64,000 bases of DNA, taken from assembly GCF_000242455.2 (NCBI RefSeq), contig NC_019892.1, positions 1,860,001 to 1,924,000 of the forward strand, read 5' to 3'. The notes beneath the pieces were generated by a model that was not told the origin of the DNA, searched no databases, and was given only the letters and a program-made list of their open reading frames with translations. Numbering within the stretch: position 1 is the stretch's first letter; every line of letters starts with the position of its first letter. The stretch comes from Singulisphaera acidiphila DSM 18658. GTDB taxonomy: Bacteria; Planctomycetota; Planctomycetia; Isosphaerales; Isosphaeraceae. Below are positions 28,333 to 38,164 of the stretch, piece after piece. The translations under genes were made by a program, and so were the position numbers.

Positions 28333-30579
28333 ATGTCGGTCCAAACACCCCCTCCGGCCGAGACCCCGAGCGAGGGGCTCGGTTCGGCCGGCCCCGTCCA
28401 CAGGCCCTACGTCCCCGCCAATATCGAGATGCCCGAGCTGACCTGGTCAGCCGTTCTGCTCGGCGCGATCCTGGGAATCGTCTTCGGGGCCTCGTCACTT
28501 TATCTCGTGCTCCGAGTCGGGATGACCGTGTCGGCGTCGATTCCGGTCGCCGTCCTCTCGATCACGGTCTTCCGCGCTTTCTCCAAGATCCTCGGGACGC
28601 GGCCCGCCACGATCCTCGAGAACAACATCGTCCAGACGGCGGGCTCGGCCGGGGAGTCGATCGCGTTCGGCGTCGGCGTGACGATGCCGGCCTTGATGAT
28701 CCTCGGCTACGACATGGAACTCGTTCGAGTCATGCTCGTGGCCGCGCTCGGCGGCTTGCTCGGGATCCTGATGATGATCCCGCTCCGCCGCGCGTTCATC
28801 GTCAAACAGCATGGGTCGCTGAGCTATCCCGAAGGGACCGCCTGCGCCAAGGTTCTGATCGTCGGCGAGCAAGGGGGCTCCAGCGCCAAGACGGTGTTCG
28901 TCGGTTTCGGCCTTGCCTTCGTCTATCAGGTCTTGATGCAGTCCCTACGACTCTGGCAGGAATATCCCGCCAAGGCGATCAAGGGGTTCAAAGGGGCGGT
29001 CGTCTCGCTCGAGTCGTCCCCCGTGCTGATGGGGGTCGGCTACATCATCGGGTTCAAAATCTCGTGCGTGATGGTGGCCGGCGGAATGCTGGCCGCCCTG
29101 GTGCTGACGCCTGCGATCGCCTTCTTTGGTGGGGCCGCGACGACGGCGATCTTCCCGGGCACCAAGCTGATTTCCGAGATGAGCCCCAAGGACATCCGCG
29201 ACGCCTACATCCTCTACATCGGCGCGGGGGCCGTGGCCACCGGTGGAATCATTAGCCTGTTCCAGGCCCTGCCGCTCATCGTCTCGTCGATCGGTTCCGG
29301 CATGCGCGACATCCGCCTCTCCAAACGGGGCGGGAACTCTGAGGCATCGAACAGGACCGACCGTGACCTTCCGCTCTGGATGGTCGGGCTCGGCGCGATC
29401 GGGCTCGTGGCCGCGATTGCCGCGACCGACCTGATGCCGACCGATCTGGCGGGTCGGCTCGCAGGCGCGGCGATGGTCGTCCTTTTCGGCTTTCTGTTCG
29501 TCACGGTCTCGTCCCGGCTGACCGGTGAGATCGGGTCGTCCTCGAATCCAATCTCGGGGATGACCGTGGCGACCTTGCTGCTCACCTGCCTGATCTTCGT
29601 CCTGATGGGTTGGGTGGGGCCTTCCTATCGGCTCGCGGCTCTCTCCATTGCTGGTATCGTCTGCATTGCGGCCTCGAATGGCGGGACGACGTCGCAGGAT
29701 CTCAAGACCGGCTTCCTCGTCGGAGCCACCCCCCGGTCGCAGCAGATCTCGATCTTGGTGGGGGCCTTGACCTCGGCGGTCGTGATCGGGTTCACCCTGC
29801 TCTTGCTCAATGACGCGAGTACGGTCGTCACGGGCCGTGCTGAGTATTTGCCGAAGGCTAAGGCCGAGGTGGGCACGCTGACCGAGACGATCACTCACGA
29901 CGGCAAGTCGTACCATGTCTGGCGGGTTGTTAACCCGATCCCGGGTGCTCAGCCTGGAAAATACCTGGTGGACGACCAGGGGCAGGCGCGTTTCCTGATC
30001 GATCCCGCCATCAACGGCCGGGTGGATACGCGCGACGATGGGACGAAGGTCATCAAGTACGATGCGCCGAAGGCGACCCTGATGGCGTTGATTATTGATG
30101 GTATCATGACTCAGAAGCTGCCATGGGACCTGGTCCTGATCGGTGTCTTCATCGCGATCGTGATGCACTTGGCCGGCGTTCCGGCCCTGGCGTTCGCCGT
30201 CGGGGTCTATCTCCCCTTGTCGACCTCGGTGCCGATCTTCATCGGTGGCATCGTCCGTGCGGCCGTCGATGGGATCAAGAAGACCCCGGCCGAAGAGTCG
30301 GACTCGAGCCCGGCGGTTCTGCTCGCGAGCGGGTACATCGCGGGGGGGGCCATTGCGGGAATCCTGATCGCGACGCTGGCCATCATTCCCCACGCCTCGA
30401 AGCTGCTGGATATTTCGACTCGCCTGCCCGCCTCGTGGCAGAACAGTCCCTGGCCCTCGATCGTTGCGTTCGGATTGATGACGACCGTGCTCTTTCTTGT
30501 CGGGATCGGTGCGTTGCTCCGCAGCACCGAGTCCCCTGCTGTCGCTGAAGGCATCAAGGGCCGTGAAGAGGATCTCTGA
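28333..30579 (+). CDS. OPT family oligopeptide transporter
   Basis: A 748-residue polytopic membrane protein with about 14-16 hydrophobic segments. It starts at the ATG at 28333 (GAGGGAG upstream). The segment LENNIVQTAGSAGESIAFG and FPEGTACA-like SYPEGTACAKVL are hallmarks of the prokaryotic OPT family. A soluble loop of about 70 residues (about 505-575, TETITHDGKSYHVWRV) interrupts the membrane part. It probably imports peptides or metal-chelate complexes by proton coupling. The neighbouring S46 peptidase on the same strand suggests linked peptide use. Confidence 0.92.
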   Translation: MSVQTPPPAETPSEGLGSAGPVHRPYVPANIEMPELTWSAVLLGAILGIVFGASSLYLVLRVGMTVSASIPVAVLSITVFRAFSKILGTRPATILENNIVQTAGSAGESIAFGVGVTMPALMILGYDMELVRVMLVAALGGLLGILMMIPLRRAFIVKQHGSLSYPEGTACAKVLIVGEQGGSSAKTVFVGFGLAFVYQVLMQSLRLWQEYPAKAIKGFKGAVVSLESSPVLMGVGYIIGFKISCVMVAGGMLAALVLTPAIAFFGGAATTAIFPGTKLISEMSPKDIRDAYILYIGAGAVATGGIISLFQALPLIVSSIGSGMRDIRLSKRGGNSEASNRTDRDLPLWMVGLGAIGLVAAIAATDLMPTDLAGRLAGAAMVVLFGFLFVTVSSRLTGEIGSSSNPISGMTVATLLLTCLIFVLMGWVGPSYRLAALSIAGIVCIAASNGGTTSQDLKTGFLVGATPRSQQISILVGALTSAVVIGFTLLLLNDASTVVTGRAEYLPKAKAEVGTLTETITHDGKSYHVWRVVNPIPGAQPGKYLVDDQGQARFLIDPAINGRVDTRDDGTKVIKYDAPKATLMALIIDGIMTQKLPWDLVLIGVFIAIVMHLAGVPALAFAVGVYLPLSTSVPIFIGGIVRAAVDGIKKTPAEESDSSPAVLLASGYIAGGAIAGILIATLAIIPHASKLLDISTRLPASWQNSPWPSIVAFGLMTTVLFLVGIGALLRSTESPAVAEGIKGREEDL

Positions 30580-30632
30580 GCGACCGGCTCTTTGCACCGT
30601 TCTTGGTAACTCATCACCGAGGATATGACTCT

Positions 30633-32723
30633 ATGAGTGCGCGCCAACGGATCTTGGCTTTGTCCGTTATCTCTGTCCTGAGTATGGGAGGGGCTGTGTT
30701 CGCTGACGAAGGGATGTGGGTCTTCGACAACCTGCCGCTGAAGGCGTTGAAGCAACGGTATAACTTCGAGCCGACTCCCGGTTGGGTCGAACGTCTCCGC
30801 TCTTCGGCCGTACGGTTCAATAGCGGGGGCTCAGGTTCTTTCGTCTCGGCCGACGGCCTGGTGATGACCAACCATCACGTTGGCGCGGACATGCTTCAGA
30901 AGATCAGCACGGCCGGCAAGAACTATCACAAGGAGGGTTTCCTGGCCAAGACGCGGGCCGACGAGATCAAGGCCCCTGACCTCGAACTCAACGTCCTGGT
31001 CGATATCCAGGACGTGACCGACCGTGTCCTGGCTGCGGTCAAGCCTGGCATGGGCGATTCGGAAGCAGGGACCGCCAAGCGCAAGGCGATGGCGACGATC
31101 GAGAAGGAGTCGCTCGACAAGTCGGGCCTCCGGAGCGACGTCGTCACCCTTTACCAAGGAGGGAAGTATGCGCTTTATACGTACAAGAAGTACACCGATG
31201 TTAGGCTCGTCTTCGCCCCCGAGTTCGACATCGCCTTCTTCGGCGGCGATCCGGATAACTTCGAGTTCCCCCGGTACGACCTCGACGTCTGCTTCTTCCG
31301 TGCCTACGAGAATGACAAGCCGGCGCAGCCCAAGCATTACCTGAACTGGAGCGCCGCGGGAAGCAAGGACGGCGACCTCATCTTCGTGGCTGGACATCCC
31401 GGTAAGACCAGCCGGTTGAACACGGTCGCCCATCTGGAATATCTCAGGGACGTCTCGTTCCCGTTCTCACTCGAGATCCTCCACGATCGTGAGGCCTTTT
31501 TGCAGGAGTACGGTAAGAAGGGACCCGAGCAGGCCAGGCAGGCGATGGACGAGCTCTTCGGCTACCAGAATTCCCGGAAAGCGCGAGCAGGGGGTCTGAA
31601 GGGTTTGAAGGACGAGGCGCTCATGGCCCGCAAACGCGAGGCGGAGAACGCGCTCCGCGAGCGGATCAAGGCCGACCACGCGGCCCAGGTGGCCTATGGA
31701 TCGGCCTGGGACAAGATTGCGACCGCGCACCAGGTCTCGACCAAGATCGCCAAGCGGTACAACTTCCTCGAGCGTGGCTTTGCGTTCGACTCGTCCCTCT
31801 TTCATATCGCGCGGACCCTGGTTCGTCTCGCTCAAGAACAGGAGAAGCCGAACGCCGACCGGCTCCGAGAATTCCGAGAGTCCGCGATCGAGTCGCTTCA
31901 ACTCGCTCTTTTTTCCGACGCTCCCATCTACCCTGAGTTCGAGGAAGCCAAGCTGGCTCACTCCTTGGCATTCTGGAAGAAGTGGATGGGGGACATCGAT
32001 CCGTTGGTCGCCCGCGTCCTTCATGGGCGGACCCCCGAGGAGGTGGCCAAGGACTTCGTCCAGGGCACCAAGCTCACCGACGTCTCGGTCCGTCGCGACC
32101 TCGCCAAGGGCGGCTTGAAGGCCTTGCTCGAGGTCGACGACCCGATGATCAAACTCGCCTTGGCGGTCGACGCCGACGCTCGCACGCTCCGCACTCAGTA
32201 CGAGGATGAAGTCGAGGCCGTCCTCTCCGCCCAGTACGCAGGGATCGCCAAGGCGACGTTCGAGGCCCAGGGAGACTCGGTCTATCCCGACGCCACGTTC
32301 ACCCTACGACTCGCCTTCGGCACGGTGAAGGGCTACGAAGCCGGCGGTAAGGTCATCCCCCCCTACACCACCATCGGCGGCGCTTTCCAGCACGCGGACG
32401 CCCACGGCAATACCCCGCCTTATGTGCTTCCGCTGAGCTGGCATCAGGCCAAGAAAGAGGGACGATTGAACCTCGAAACCGCGATGAACTTCGTGTCGAC
32501 GGCCGACATCATCGGCGGCAATTCGGGGAGCCCCGTCGTCAACCGCGACAACGAGGTCGTCGGCCTCATCTTTGATGGGAATGTCGACTCGCTCGTGCTC
32601 GACTTCGCCTTTGACGATCGGTCCGCCAGGGCGATCTCGGTCGACTCACGGGCCATCTACGAGGCCTTGAAATCGGTCTATCACGCGGACGATCTTGCCA
32701 AGGAGCTGATGGACAAGCCTTGA
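30633..32723 (+). CDS. S46 family serine peptidase (DPP7/DPP11-like)
   Basis: A 696-residue exported dipeptidyl peptidase. The ATG at 30633 has GAGGA nine bases upstream, and a signal peptide ends near AVFAD. The catalytic triad region shows TNHHVG (His81-His82), and the nucleophile Ser631 is in GGNSGSPVVN. DEGMWVFDNLPL matches the S46 mature N-terminus. In characterised members this family releases dipeptides from peptides. Its products could feed the OPT transporter upstream, 53 bp away. A strong terminator follows. Confidence 0.94.
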   Translation: MSARQRILALSVISVLSMGGAVFADEGMWVFDNLPLKALKQRYNFEPTPGWVERLRSSAVRFNSGGSGSFVSADGLVMTNHHVGADMLQKISTAGKNYHKEGFLAKTRADEIKAPDLELNVLVDIQDVTDRVLAAVKPGMGDSEAGTAKRKAMATIEKESLDKSGLRSDVVTLYQGGKYALYTYKKYTDVRLVFAPEFDIAFFGGDPDNFEFPRYDLDVCFFRAYENDKPAQPKHYLNWSAAGSKDGDLIFVAGHPGKTSRLNTVAHLEYLRDVSFPFSLEILHDREAFLQEYGKKGPEQARQAMDELFGYQNSRKARAGGLKGLKDEALMARKREAENALRERIKADHAAQVAYGSAWDKIATAHQVSTKIAKRYNFLERGFAFDSSLFHIARTLVRLAQEQEKPNADRLREFRESAIESLQLALFSDAPIYPEFEEAKLAHSLAFWKKWMGDIDPLVARVLHGRTPEEVAKDFVQGTKLTDVSVRRDLAKGGLKALLEVDDPMIKLALAVDADARTLRTQYEDEVEAVLSAQYAGIAKATFEAQGDSVYPDATFTLRLAFGTVKGYEAGGKVIPPYTTIGGAFQHADAHGNTPPYVLPLSWHQAKKEGRLNLETAMNFVSTADIIGGNSGSPVVNRDNEVVGLIFDGNVDSLVLDFAFDDRSARAISVDSRAIYEALKSVYHADDLAKELMDKP

Positions 32724-32778
32724 TCTGGCAGGTGAGATTAGCCTCGTTCCGTCGTTGATTCCGCTCGCTTTCCTACCA

Positions 32779-32821
32779 AGAGACCTCTCCCCTCATGTGG
32801 TGAGAGGTCTCTGCTTTTTTT
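32779..32821 (+). terminator. Intrinsic terminator after the S46 peptidase gene
   Basis: AGAGACCTCTC (32779-32789) pairs perfectly with GAGAGGTCTCT (32802-32812), followed by GCTTTTTTT. Confidence 0.9.
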
Positions 32822-32890
32822 GTTGGGGTGATGGAATCGGGATATGCCCTCGAGCCGGATCGACTCCAGCCGGGCGACTTTTTCAATGCG

Positions 32891-32935
32891 ATCGGCCCCG
32901 GACAGCCTGTCCGGGGCCGATTTGTGTTTGTGTTT
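32891..32935 (+). terminator. Second hairpin, likely terminator
   Basis: ATCGGCCCCGGACA (32891-32904) pairs perfectly with TGTCCGGGGCCGAT (32908-32921), three-base loop, followed by TTGTGTTTGTGTTT on the plus strand. It sits between convergent genes and may also act on the minus-strand transcript. Confidence 0.6.
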
Positions 32936-32984
32936 CCATGAGTCGATAGCCTGGGAGAGTTCGTAGCGGCAGGTTGTCGAAAGC

Positions 32985-33308
32985 TCACAAAGGACGACCC
33001 ACGCCGTGACCTGGCCGGTGGTGCCCCCCACCGTGACCGCCGCCAAAGCCTCCACCGTAGCCTGGCCAACGGTATCCCCCGCCGTACCCCCCACGATAAA
33101 AGCCACCACCATACCCTGGCCAGCGGTATCCCCCGCCGTGCCCGTACCACGGTCGGTAGTGTCCACCGTGGTGGACTACGACGTGACCTCTACCATGATT
33201 GCCTTGGTGAAACGCTTGCGCCTGAGCCTCGCTGGGTGCCAGGCCACCGACCGCAATTGCAATCGCCGCAAGGCCGAACAACCGAGCCGCCAACGTTGTG
33301 ATACGCAT
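32985..33308 (-). CDS. Small secreted Gly/His/Tyr-rich protein
   Basis: A 107-residue protein. The ATG at 33308 follows GGAGGAGG. A signal peptide (LFGLAAIAIAVGGLAPSEAQA) precedes a low-complexity mature part rich in Gly, His, Tyr, Trp and Arg. The segment GGGYRWPGYGGGF occurs twice with a short spacer, an internal duplication. Such composition suggests an envelope or structural role or metal binding, but no function is known. Its promoter should lie in 33309-33519. Confidence 0.8.
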   Translation of the reverse strand: MRITTLAARLFGLAAIAIAVGGLAPSEAQAQAFHQGNHGRGHVVVHHGGHYRPWYGHGGGYRWPGYGGGFYRGGYGGGYRWPGYGGGFGGGHGGGHHRPGHGVGRPL

Positions 33309-33519
33309 GGGATCAAACCTCCTCCATCCGCTGCATTCTCAAGGGTTGTGGGCGACTCGACTTCAGTCACCCCCTACCCTCGTTATCCGCAAAAGGGCGA
33401 ATCAACGTGCAACGGCTGAATGAGTTTTTGAGCTTTGATCTCTCGCGACCGACGTTTTGCGCCCACCTGGCACGGCTGACGCGCATCCAGGTTTGAGGCC
33501 GTGCCGCCCGGTCATCCGA

Positions 33520-34041
33520 TTAGCAGACTTTCGAGCGGATGCCTTGTTCGTCATCATCCTGGGCGGGCTTTCGCATCCCCTTCTCCAGGCCGGGGAAGAG
33601 GATCGAGGGGTGGGCATCCCCATCGTCCGAGGAGTTGGCAGTCGAACCCGTCAGTAACGCGAGCTGGTCTTCGAGAGTGGCCAGCCGGCGGACCATGGCA
33701 ACGTAGTCCCAGCCGAAGGCCATGGTCGTCTGGATCTGGTCTGCCAACTCGTCCTGGCGTCCGCTCAGCAGGTCCTGACGGTGCGCCAGCGCTTCGTTCT
33801 GCTGGCCCAACTCCTGCGCCAACGCTTGGTGCTGCCGCTTCATCGCGTCCGCGTCGATCCGGAGCGCGAAGACTCGGTTCTCGTGGTTGTCCAGCCGATC
33901 GGCGAGGTACTGGAAGATTTCAACCTGGCGGAGGAAGATCGGGCGGAGGACCCGGCGCATCAGGCGACGGACCATGACCAGAAGGCCACGCGGTCCCTTC
34001 AAGTCGTGAGAACCTGCATTATAGAATGCAAAATCTTGCAT
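33520..34041 (-). CDS. Coiled-coil protein at the end of the glycosyltransferase cluster
   Basis: A 173-residue protein starting at the ATG at 34041 (AAGGAAGGAGT upstream). There is no signal peptide. A basic stretch (MVRRLMRRVLRPIFLRQ) is followed by a long helix predicted to be a coiled coil (about residues 45-110: heptad-like Leu/Ala with Gln, His, Glu). The C-terminus is Ser/Asp-rich. It lies 138 bases after the last glycosyltransferase on the same strand, so it may tether or scaffold those enzymes. That is inference. Confidence 0.7.
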   Translation of the reverse strand: MQDFAFYNAGSHDLKGPRGLLVMVRRLMRRVLRPIFLRQVEIFQYLADRLDNHENRVFALRIDADAMKRQHQALAQELGQQNEALAHRQDLLSGRQDELADQIQTTMAFGWDYVAMVRRLATLEDQLALLTGSTANSSDDGDAHPSILFPGLEKGMRKPAQDDDEQGIRSKVC

Positions 34042-34179
34042 GGAATTACTCCTTCCTTGGAGTCAAGTGGGCAACGCCGAACCGGCCTGGGCGGTCGCCT
34101 GAAATTCGCATGTCCTCGTCAAACCGTCCGTGTTCAACGTGGAGACGCTAGAGGGGGAATGAGATCACGTTGCAGTTGG

Positions 34180-35460
34180 TTACGCGCAATAAGGTTCCTG
34201 GATGAGCACGCTGGTCAATTTTTCGGCGAGCAGGGCGAGTCGGTAGACTTCGTCGCTGGTCCCTGCTCCATCTCGAGATTGCCGGGCGGCCCTGGTGAGG
34301 ATCCGTTCGATCTTGGGCAAGAGCTTGTCCAGGTGGAAATCACGGCGGACCGCCAGGGCGCCTCGGCGGCCGATCGGTTCGAGGTCGACCCGACCGTCGA
34401 GGATCTCGCCGAACATGTGGGCAAACCCTTCGCTGGTTCGCGGGACCTTGAGGCAGTGGACGCCGTGGACAAGCCACTCGCTGTTGCCGCTGAGGATCGA
34501 CATGACCGTGACGCAGCCACTCGGGGCGGCCTCGAGTGGAGCGAAAGCGCAGGGTTCGCGAAGCCGCGCGGGGAAGGCGAAGACGTCGTAGTCTTGATAG
34601 GCCGCGATCAGGTCGGCCTGTTTCAGGCTGCCCCGCAGGGTCACGAGCCCGCTGAGGTGGTTTGACTTGATCAGGTCGCCGTAAAAGCTGTCGTTGACCT
34701 GACCGAAGATGTCGAGCGAGAAATTGTCACGACCCTGGTCGCGCAAGGTCGCGGCGGCCTTGATGAGAAGGTCCATCCCCTTGTCGTAACATCGGTCGAT
34801 ATGAGCGGCTGAGGCGACGATCCGCAGGGGGCGATCGCCCTGATAGAACTCGGAGCGGAGCGGCGGCACGGGACCGGCGACCCAGTTGGGTACGATCTCG
34901 ACTTCACCCTGGAGCCGAACCCCCCGACGCTCGATTTCGTCGACCAGTTGCTGGCTGCATGCGATCGTATGCCCGCGCAACTGTCGTTCGATCTCGCGGG
35001 CCAAGGCCGGGATGACCTGATTGTCGAGCTGACAGAGCGTGGCGGGGACGTCGTCCATCAGGTGCCAGACCCAGGGCACCCGCAGATGGTGGAGTGTGGC
35101 CATCAGGCCGAGCCCGCCGATTCCGGTCAGCATCCAGACGTAGGCGACGTCGGGCTCGAAGTCGTCGAGCTCGCCGAGCAGGGCGTGAACGTTGAATGCG
35201 TTGATCCGATGCGACTCGGATTCGTCGAGGAGCTGGGTCACTGTCGCACAGCGAGACATATGGTAATCAACCCACATGTCGGTCAGCCGGAGCGTCCGGC
35301 GCACGTGGGGAGGGCTGGCGACCGGTGTTCGGGGAGCGGTGGTCAGGACGCGAACTTCATGGCCACGGGCCCGCAAGTTCTCGACGACCTGTCGACAGCC
35401 CATCTCGTAGCCGCCCAGGGCGTCGGGAGGATAGAGGTTGCTGATCACCAGAATCTTCAC
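34180..35460 (-). CDS. GT4 glycosyltransferase, type B3
   Basis: A 426-residue GT-B-fold transferase. The GTG start at 35460 overlaps the preceding stop (GTGA) and has GGGAGG seven bases upstream. The N-terminal Rossmann half begins KILVISNLYPPDALGGYE. The C-terminal donor half has REPCAFAPLEA, the usual Glu-containing sugar-nucleotide motif. It is a diverged paralogue of the two B proteins at 36867 and 38165 (roughly 45% identical by eye). Sugar and acceptor are unknown. Confidence 0.9.
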   Translation of the reverse strand: MKILVISNLYPPDALGGYEMGCRQVVENLRARGHEVRVLTTAPRTPVASPPHVRRTLRLTDMWVDYHMSRCATVTQLLDESESHRINAFNVHALLGELDDFEPDVAYVWMLTGIGGLGLMATLHHLRVPWVWHLMDDVPATLCQLDNQVIPALAREIERQLRGHTIACSQQLVDEIERRGVRLQGEVEIVPNWVAGPVPPLRSEFYQGDRPLRIVASAAHIDRCYDKGMDLLIKAAATLRDQGRDNFSLDIFGQVNDSFYGDLIKSNHLSGLVTLRGSLKQADLIAAYQDYDVFAFPARLREPCAFAPLEAAPSGCVTVMSILSGNSEWLVHGVHCLKVPRTSEGFAHMFGEILDGRVDLEPIGRRGALAVRRDFHLDKLLPKIERILTRAARQSRDGAGTSDEVYRLALLAEKLTSVLIQEPYCA

Positions 35461-36566
35461 GCCGCCACCTCCCACGCGCGGGCGATCAAGGGTTCATAGA
35501 CATCGACCAACCGGGCGCCGGCGACTCGGTAGTCGTACTCTTGCTCGACGACGAGACGGGCCTGCCGTCCCATTGTCTCGACGAGCCCGGGATCGGTGGC
35601 AAGCCGCCGCAGTTGTGTGGCGAGCTCGTCGGGGTTGTCGAAGACGAAGCCGGTTTCGCCTTCGCGAATGAACTCGGGCATGGCCGCGACTCGCGAGCTG
35701 ATCGCCGGAGTCCCGCAGGCCATCGCCTCGAGAATCGTGAACCCCATCAGCTCAGGGGCGCGATGCATGTTGCCGTAGCAATCGACATAGACCGAGGGGA
35801 GGATATTGACCCAGGCCTTGCGATAGAGCTCGAGGATTCGCTCATCATCGGCATCCGTGATGAACTCGACACGCTTCCCGACGGCCGCTTCCTGGAGGCG
35901 AAGGAAGAACCCATCGTCGTAGGGCCGCCCGCAGACGGTCAAGGGAAGCTCGGGAGGTATGGCCGCGATGAGCTGGTCGATCCCCTTATGGGGCAAGAGC
36001 CTGCCGACGAAGAGGACGCGGTCGCGTTTGACTGGTTTTGAGGAGGGCGTGAAGCGTTCCGCATCAACCCCGCCTTTGATAATTTCGATCGGGGTTGAGG
36101 TTTGAAAGAAGGATGCGGCGAAGTCTGACTGAGCGATGATCAGGTCGGCCAGGTCGAGGATCCCCAGATGCTGGACGAACGGACTGGATGTTCCGCCGTG
36201 GTCGGTGACGCAGATCGGCTTGCGGAGCTGCTTGGCGACAAGCAGGCCCAACTCGGAACAACGCGTGTAGGCCTGGTGCATGTGAACCAGGTCGGCGTCG
36301 GCCAGGGCCTCGGGAAGTTCCCAGGAGACCATGTCCAGCGGGTGCGTCGGCTTTCCGGCCGCCGTCAGGACCCGCAGCGAGACGCCGGGTGCGATCTCCC
36401 TTCGGAACGAGGTCGGCCCGAACGAGACCAACTCGACCTCATAGTTTCCCGATGAGCTCTCGACGACCCCCTTCGCCAGGTTCAGAGGATACCGTTCGCC
36501 GCCTCCCAAGTAACATTGTTCGTCGAAGTAGAGAGGCGCCAGGTAGGCGATCTTCCTCACGCTCAT
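35457..36566 (-). CDS. GT4 glycosyltransferase, type A1
   Basis: A 369-residue transferase. The ATG at 36566 has AGAGGTGG upstream. The N-terminus RKIAYLAPLYFDEQCYLGGG and the GGERYPLNLA segment distinguish type A from type B. The donor half contains VGRLLPHKGIDQLI and PELMGFTILEAMACGTPAI. Its stop overlaps the start of B3. It is a close paralogue of the A2 protein at 39427, which also overlaps a B gene, so an A-B pair has been duplicated. Confidence 0.92.
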   Translation of the reverse strand: MSVRKIAYLAPLYFDEQCYLGGGERYPLNLAKGVVESSSGNYEVELVSFGPTSFRREIAPGVSLRVLTAAGKPTHPLDMVSWELPEALADADLVHMHQAYTRCSELGLLVAKQLRKPICVTDHGGTSSPFVQHLGILDLADLIIAQSDFAASFFQTSTPIEIIKGGVDAERFTPSSKPVKRDRVLFVGRLLPHKGIDQLIAAIPPELPLTVCGRPYDDGFFLRLQEAAVGKRVEFITDADDERILELYRKAWVNILPSVYVDCYGNMHRAPELMGFTILEAMACGTPAISSRVAAMPEFIREGETGFVFDNPDELATQLRRLATDPGLVETMGRQARLVVEQEYDYRVAGARLVDVYEPLIARAWEVAA

Positions 36567-36866
36567 CAACCACCTCTTGGTTCGCGGTCATCCCTTATAT
36601 GGAACGCGACTCCGGACACGTCCATCCTCGCGCTATCGGTCACGCGAGGGTTCGCCGGAAATGTTCTGCATGCTTTCAATGGCGATCGAAGAGGTGCAAA
36701 CCTGGAGGCAGACGCCTTCTATCCGATGGTCCCAAGTCGGTCAAGTCCAGTCGAGCCAAGGTGAAGCGATCCTCGGCTCGCGAAACGTCGGCTCGGGCGA
36801 GTTGCCTATGCGTCCGTTGAATGAAGGAGCTTCGAAGGGTGGAAAGGCTGGGAATGTCGTTCTGGC
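36567..36866. other. 300-bp gap inside the glycosyltransferase cluster
   Basis: No gene is supported. This is the only long gap between the glycosyltransferase genes and separates B1 from A1. It may hold a promoter for the A1-B3 pair or be debris from duplication. Confidence 0.45.
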
Positions 36867-38132
36867 TTAGGCAATGATTGATTCTTGAAGCAATGAGGCG
36901 GTGAGCTGCTCGGCCATTCGGGCCAGGCGGTAGGCGTCGTGGGACGACCCGGCGATCCCCTTCTCACGGCTCGCGGCGTCGGCGAGAAGTTGTTCGATCC
37001 GTGGGATGATGGCATCGATATGGAAGTCGCGCCAGGCGGCGGCCGCGCCTCGGCGGGCGATCGGCTCGGGGTCGATCCGTTGTTCGATCACGTCGGCGAA
37101 GGCGCGAGCGAAGGCCTCCGGGGTGCGATCGGCCTTGAGGCAATGAAGGCCGTGGACCAGCCACTCGGCGATCCCGCATTGCCGCGAGATGATCGGCACG
37201 CACCCTCGGGCCACGGCCTCGAGCGGGACGAGCCCGAATGGCTCGCGTTCGAGCGTGGGGAAGGCGAAGAGGTCGTAATTCTTGTAGGTCTCCAAGAGGA
37301 GTTTCTGAGGAAGGACTCCTTTGAGGATGACGTGATCGGTCAAATTGCGCTTGCGAATCAATTCCAGGAGCCAATGGTCATAGAGGTTGCCGTACATATG
37401 GACCGAGAAGTCGTCGTGGCCGGCGTCGCGGAGCCGGGCGGCCGCCTCGATCAGGATATCGCTTCCCTTGAACTGGGCGACCTGTCCGGCGGCCATGATT
37501 CGGAGGTGGCCGCCGCGATAGAAGTCGACTCGCTCGGCCTCCTGCGGTCCGGTGATCCAGTAAGGGATGGTCTCGACTCGGTCCCCCAACGTTAGGCCGC
37601 ACTCTTCGGTTTCTTGTCGAAGCCGTTCGCTGACGACGATGTAGGTCCCGCGAATTCGCCGGGTGAATTCCTCGGCCAACATCGGGAAGGTCCGCCGCTC
37701 GGTGCTGCAAAGGATCCGAGGGACGCAGTCACCGAGCTGCCAGACCCAGGGGATGTCGAGGAATTGAAGGCAGGCCATCAGGCCGAACCCACCGAGACCG
37801 GTCACCGCGCAGACGTAGACGGCGTCGGGCTGGAATTCGTCGAGGACGGTGGTCAGGGCGTGCACGTTGTAGGCGTTGACGAGTCGCGACTCGGCCTCGT
37901 CCAGGCGATAGCCGAGAGGGTGCTTGCTCATCCCGTTCGGATTCCACTCGTCGGTCAACTTGAACCGGCGGAGGACGTGAGGAGGGGATGCGACCGGGAG
38001 TCGAGGCGCCGCGGTCAGGACCCGGACGTCGTGGCCGCGGTCGCGGAGGGCATCGACGACGTGCGCGCAGCCGAGTTCGTAGCCACCGACGAAGTCGGGC
38101 GGATAAAGGTTACTGAGTGCAAGAATCTTCAT
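36867..38132 (-). CDS. GT4 glycosyltransferase, type B1
   Basis: A 421-residue transferase. The ATG at 38132 begins KILALSNLYPPDFVGGYE; GAGG lies 11 bases upstream. The donor half has EREPFGLVPLEAVARGCVPI with the two conserved Glu. It is exactly the same length as B2 (38165-39430) and about 70% identical by eye, especially in the N- and C-terminal thirds. It starts 32 bases after the B2 stop, so this is a tandem duplication. The middle part (about 140-270) differs most, which may change donor or acceptor choice. Confidence 0.92.
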   Translation of the reverse strand: MKILALSNLYPPDFVGGYELGCAHVVDALRDRGHDVRVLTAAPRLPVASPPHVLRRFKLTDEWNPNGMSKHPLGYRLDEAESRLVNAYNVHALTTVLDEFQPDAVYVCAVTGLGGFGLMACLQFLDIPWVWQLGDCVPRILCSTERRTFPMLAEEFTRRIRGTYIVVSERLRQETEECGLTLGDRVETIPYWITGPQEAERVDFYRGGHLRIMAAGQVAQFKGSDILIEAAARLRDAGHDDFSVHMYGNLYDHWLLELIRKRNLTDHVILKGVLPQKLLLETYKNYDLFAFPTLEREPFGLVPLEAVARGCVPIISRQCGIAEWLVHGLHCLKADRTPEAFARAFADVIEQRIDPEPIARRGAAAAWRDFHIDAIIPRIEQLLADAASREKGIAGSSHDAYRLARMAEQLTASLLQESIIA

Positions 38133-38164
38133 CGGTCGGCGAGCCTCGGACGAGGGGAATCCGT

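Noticed and set aside
28945..30597. 550-codon minus-strand frame opposite the OPT transporter
   Set aside because: His/Arg/Asp-rich, the typical complement of a hydrophobic gene in GC-rich DNA.
33465..33480. Second sigma-54-like site (TGGCACGGCTGACGC)
   Set aside because: The -24 half fits but the -12 half is ACGC, not TTGC, and no gene lies at a suitable distance.
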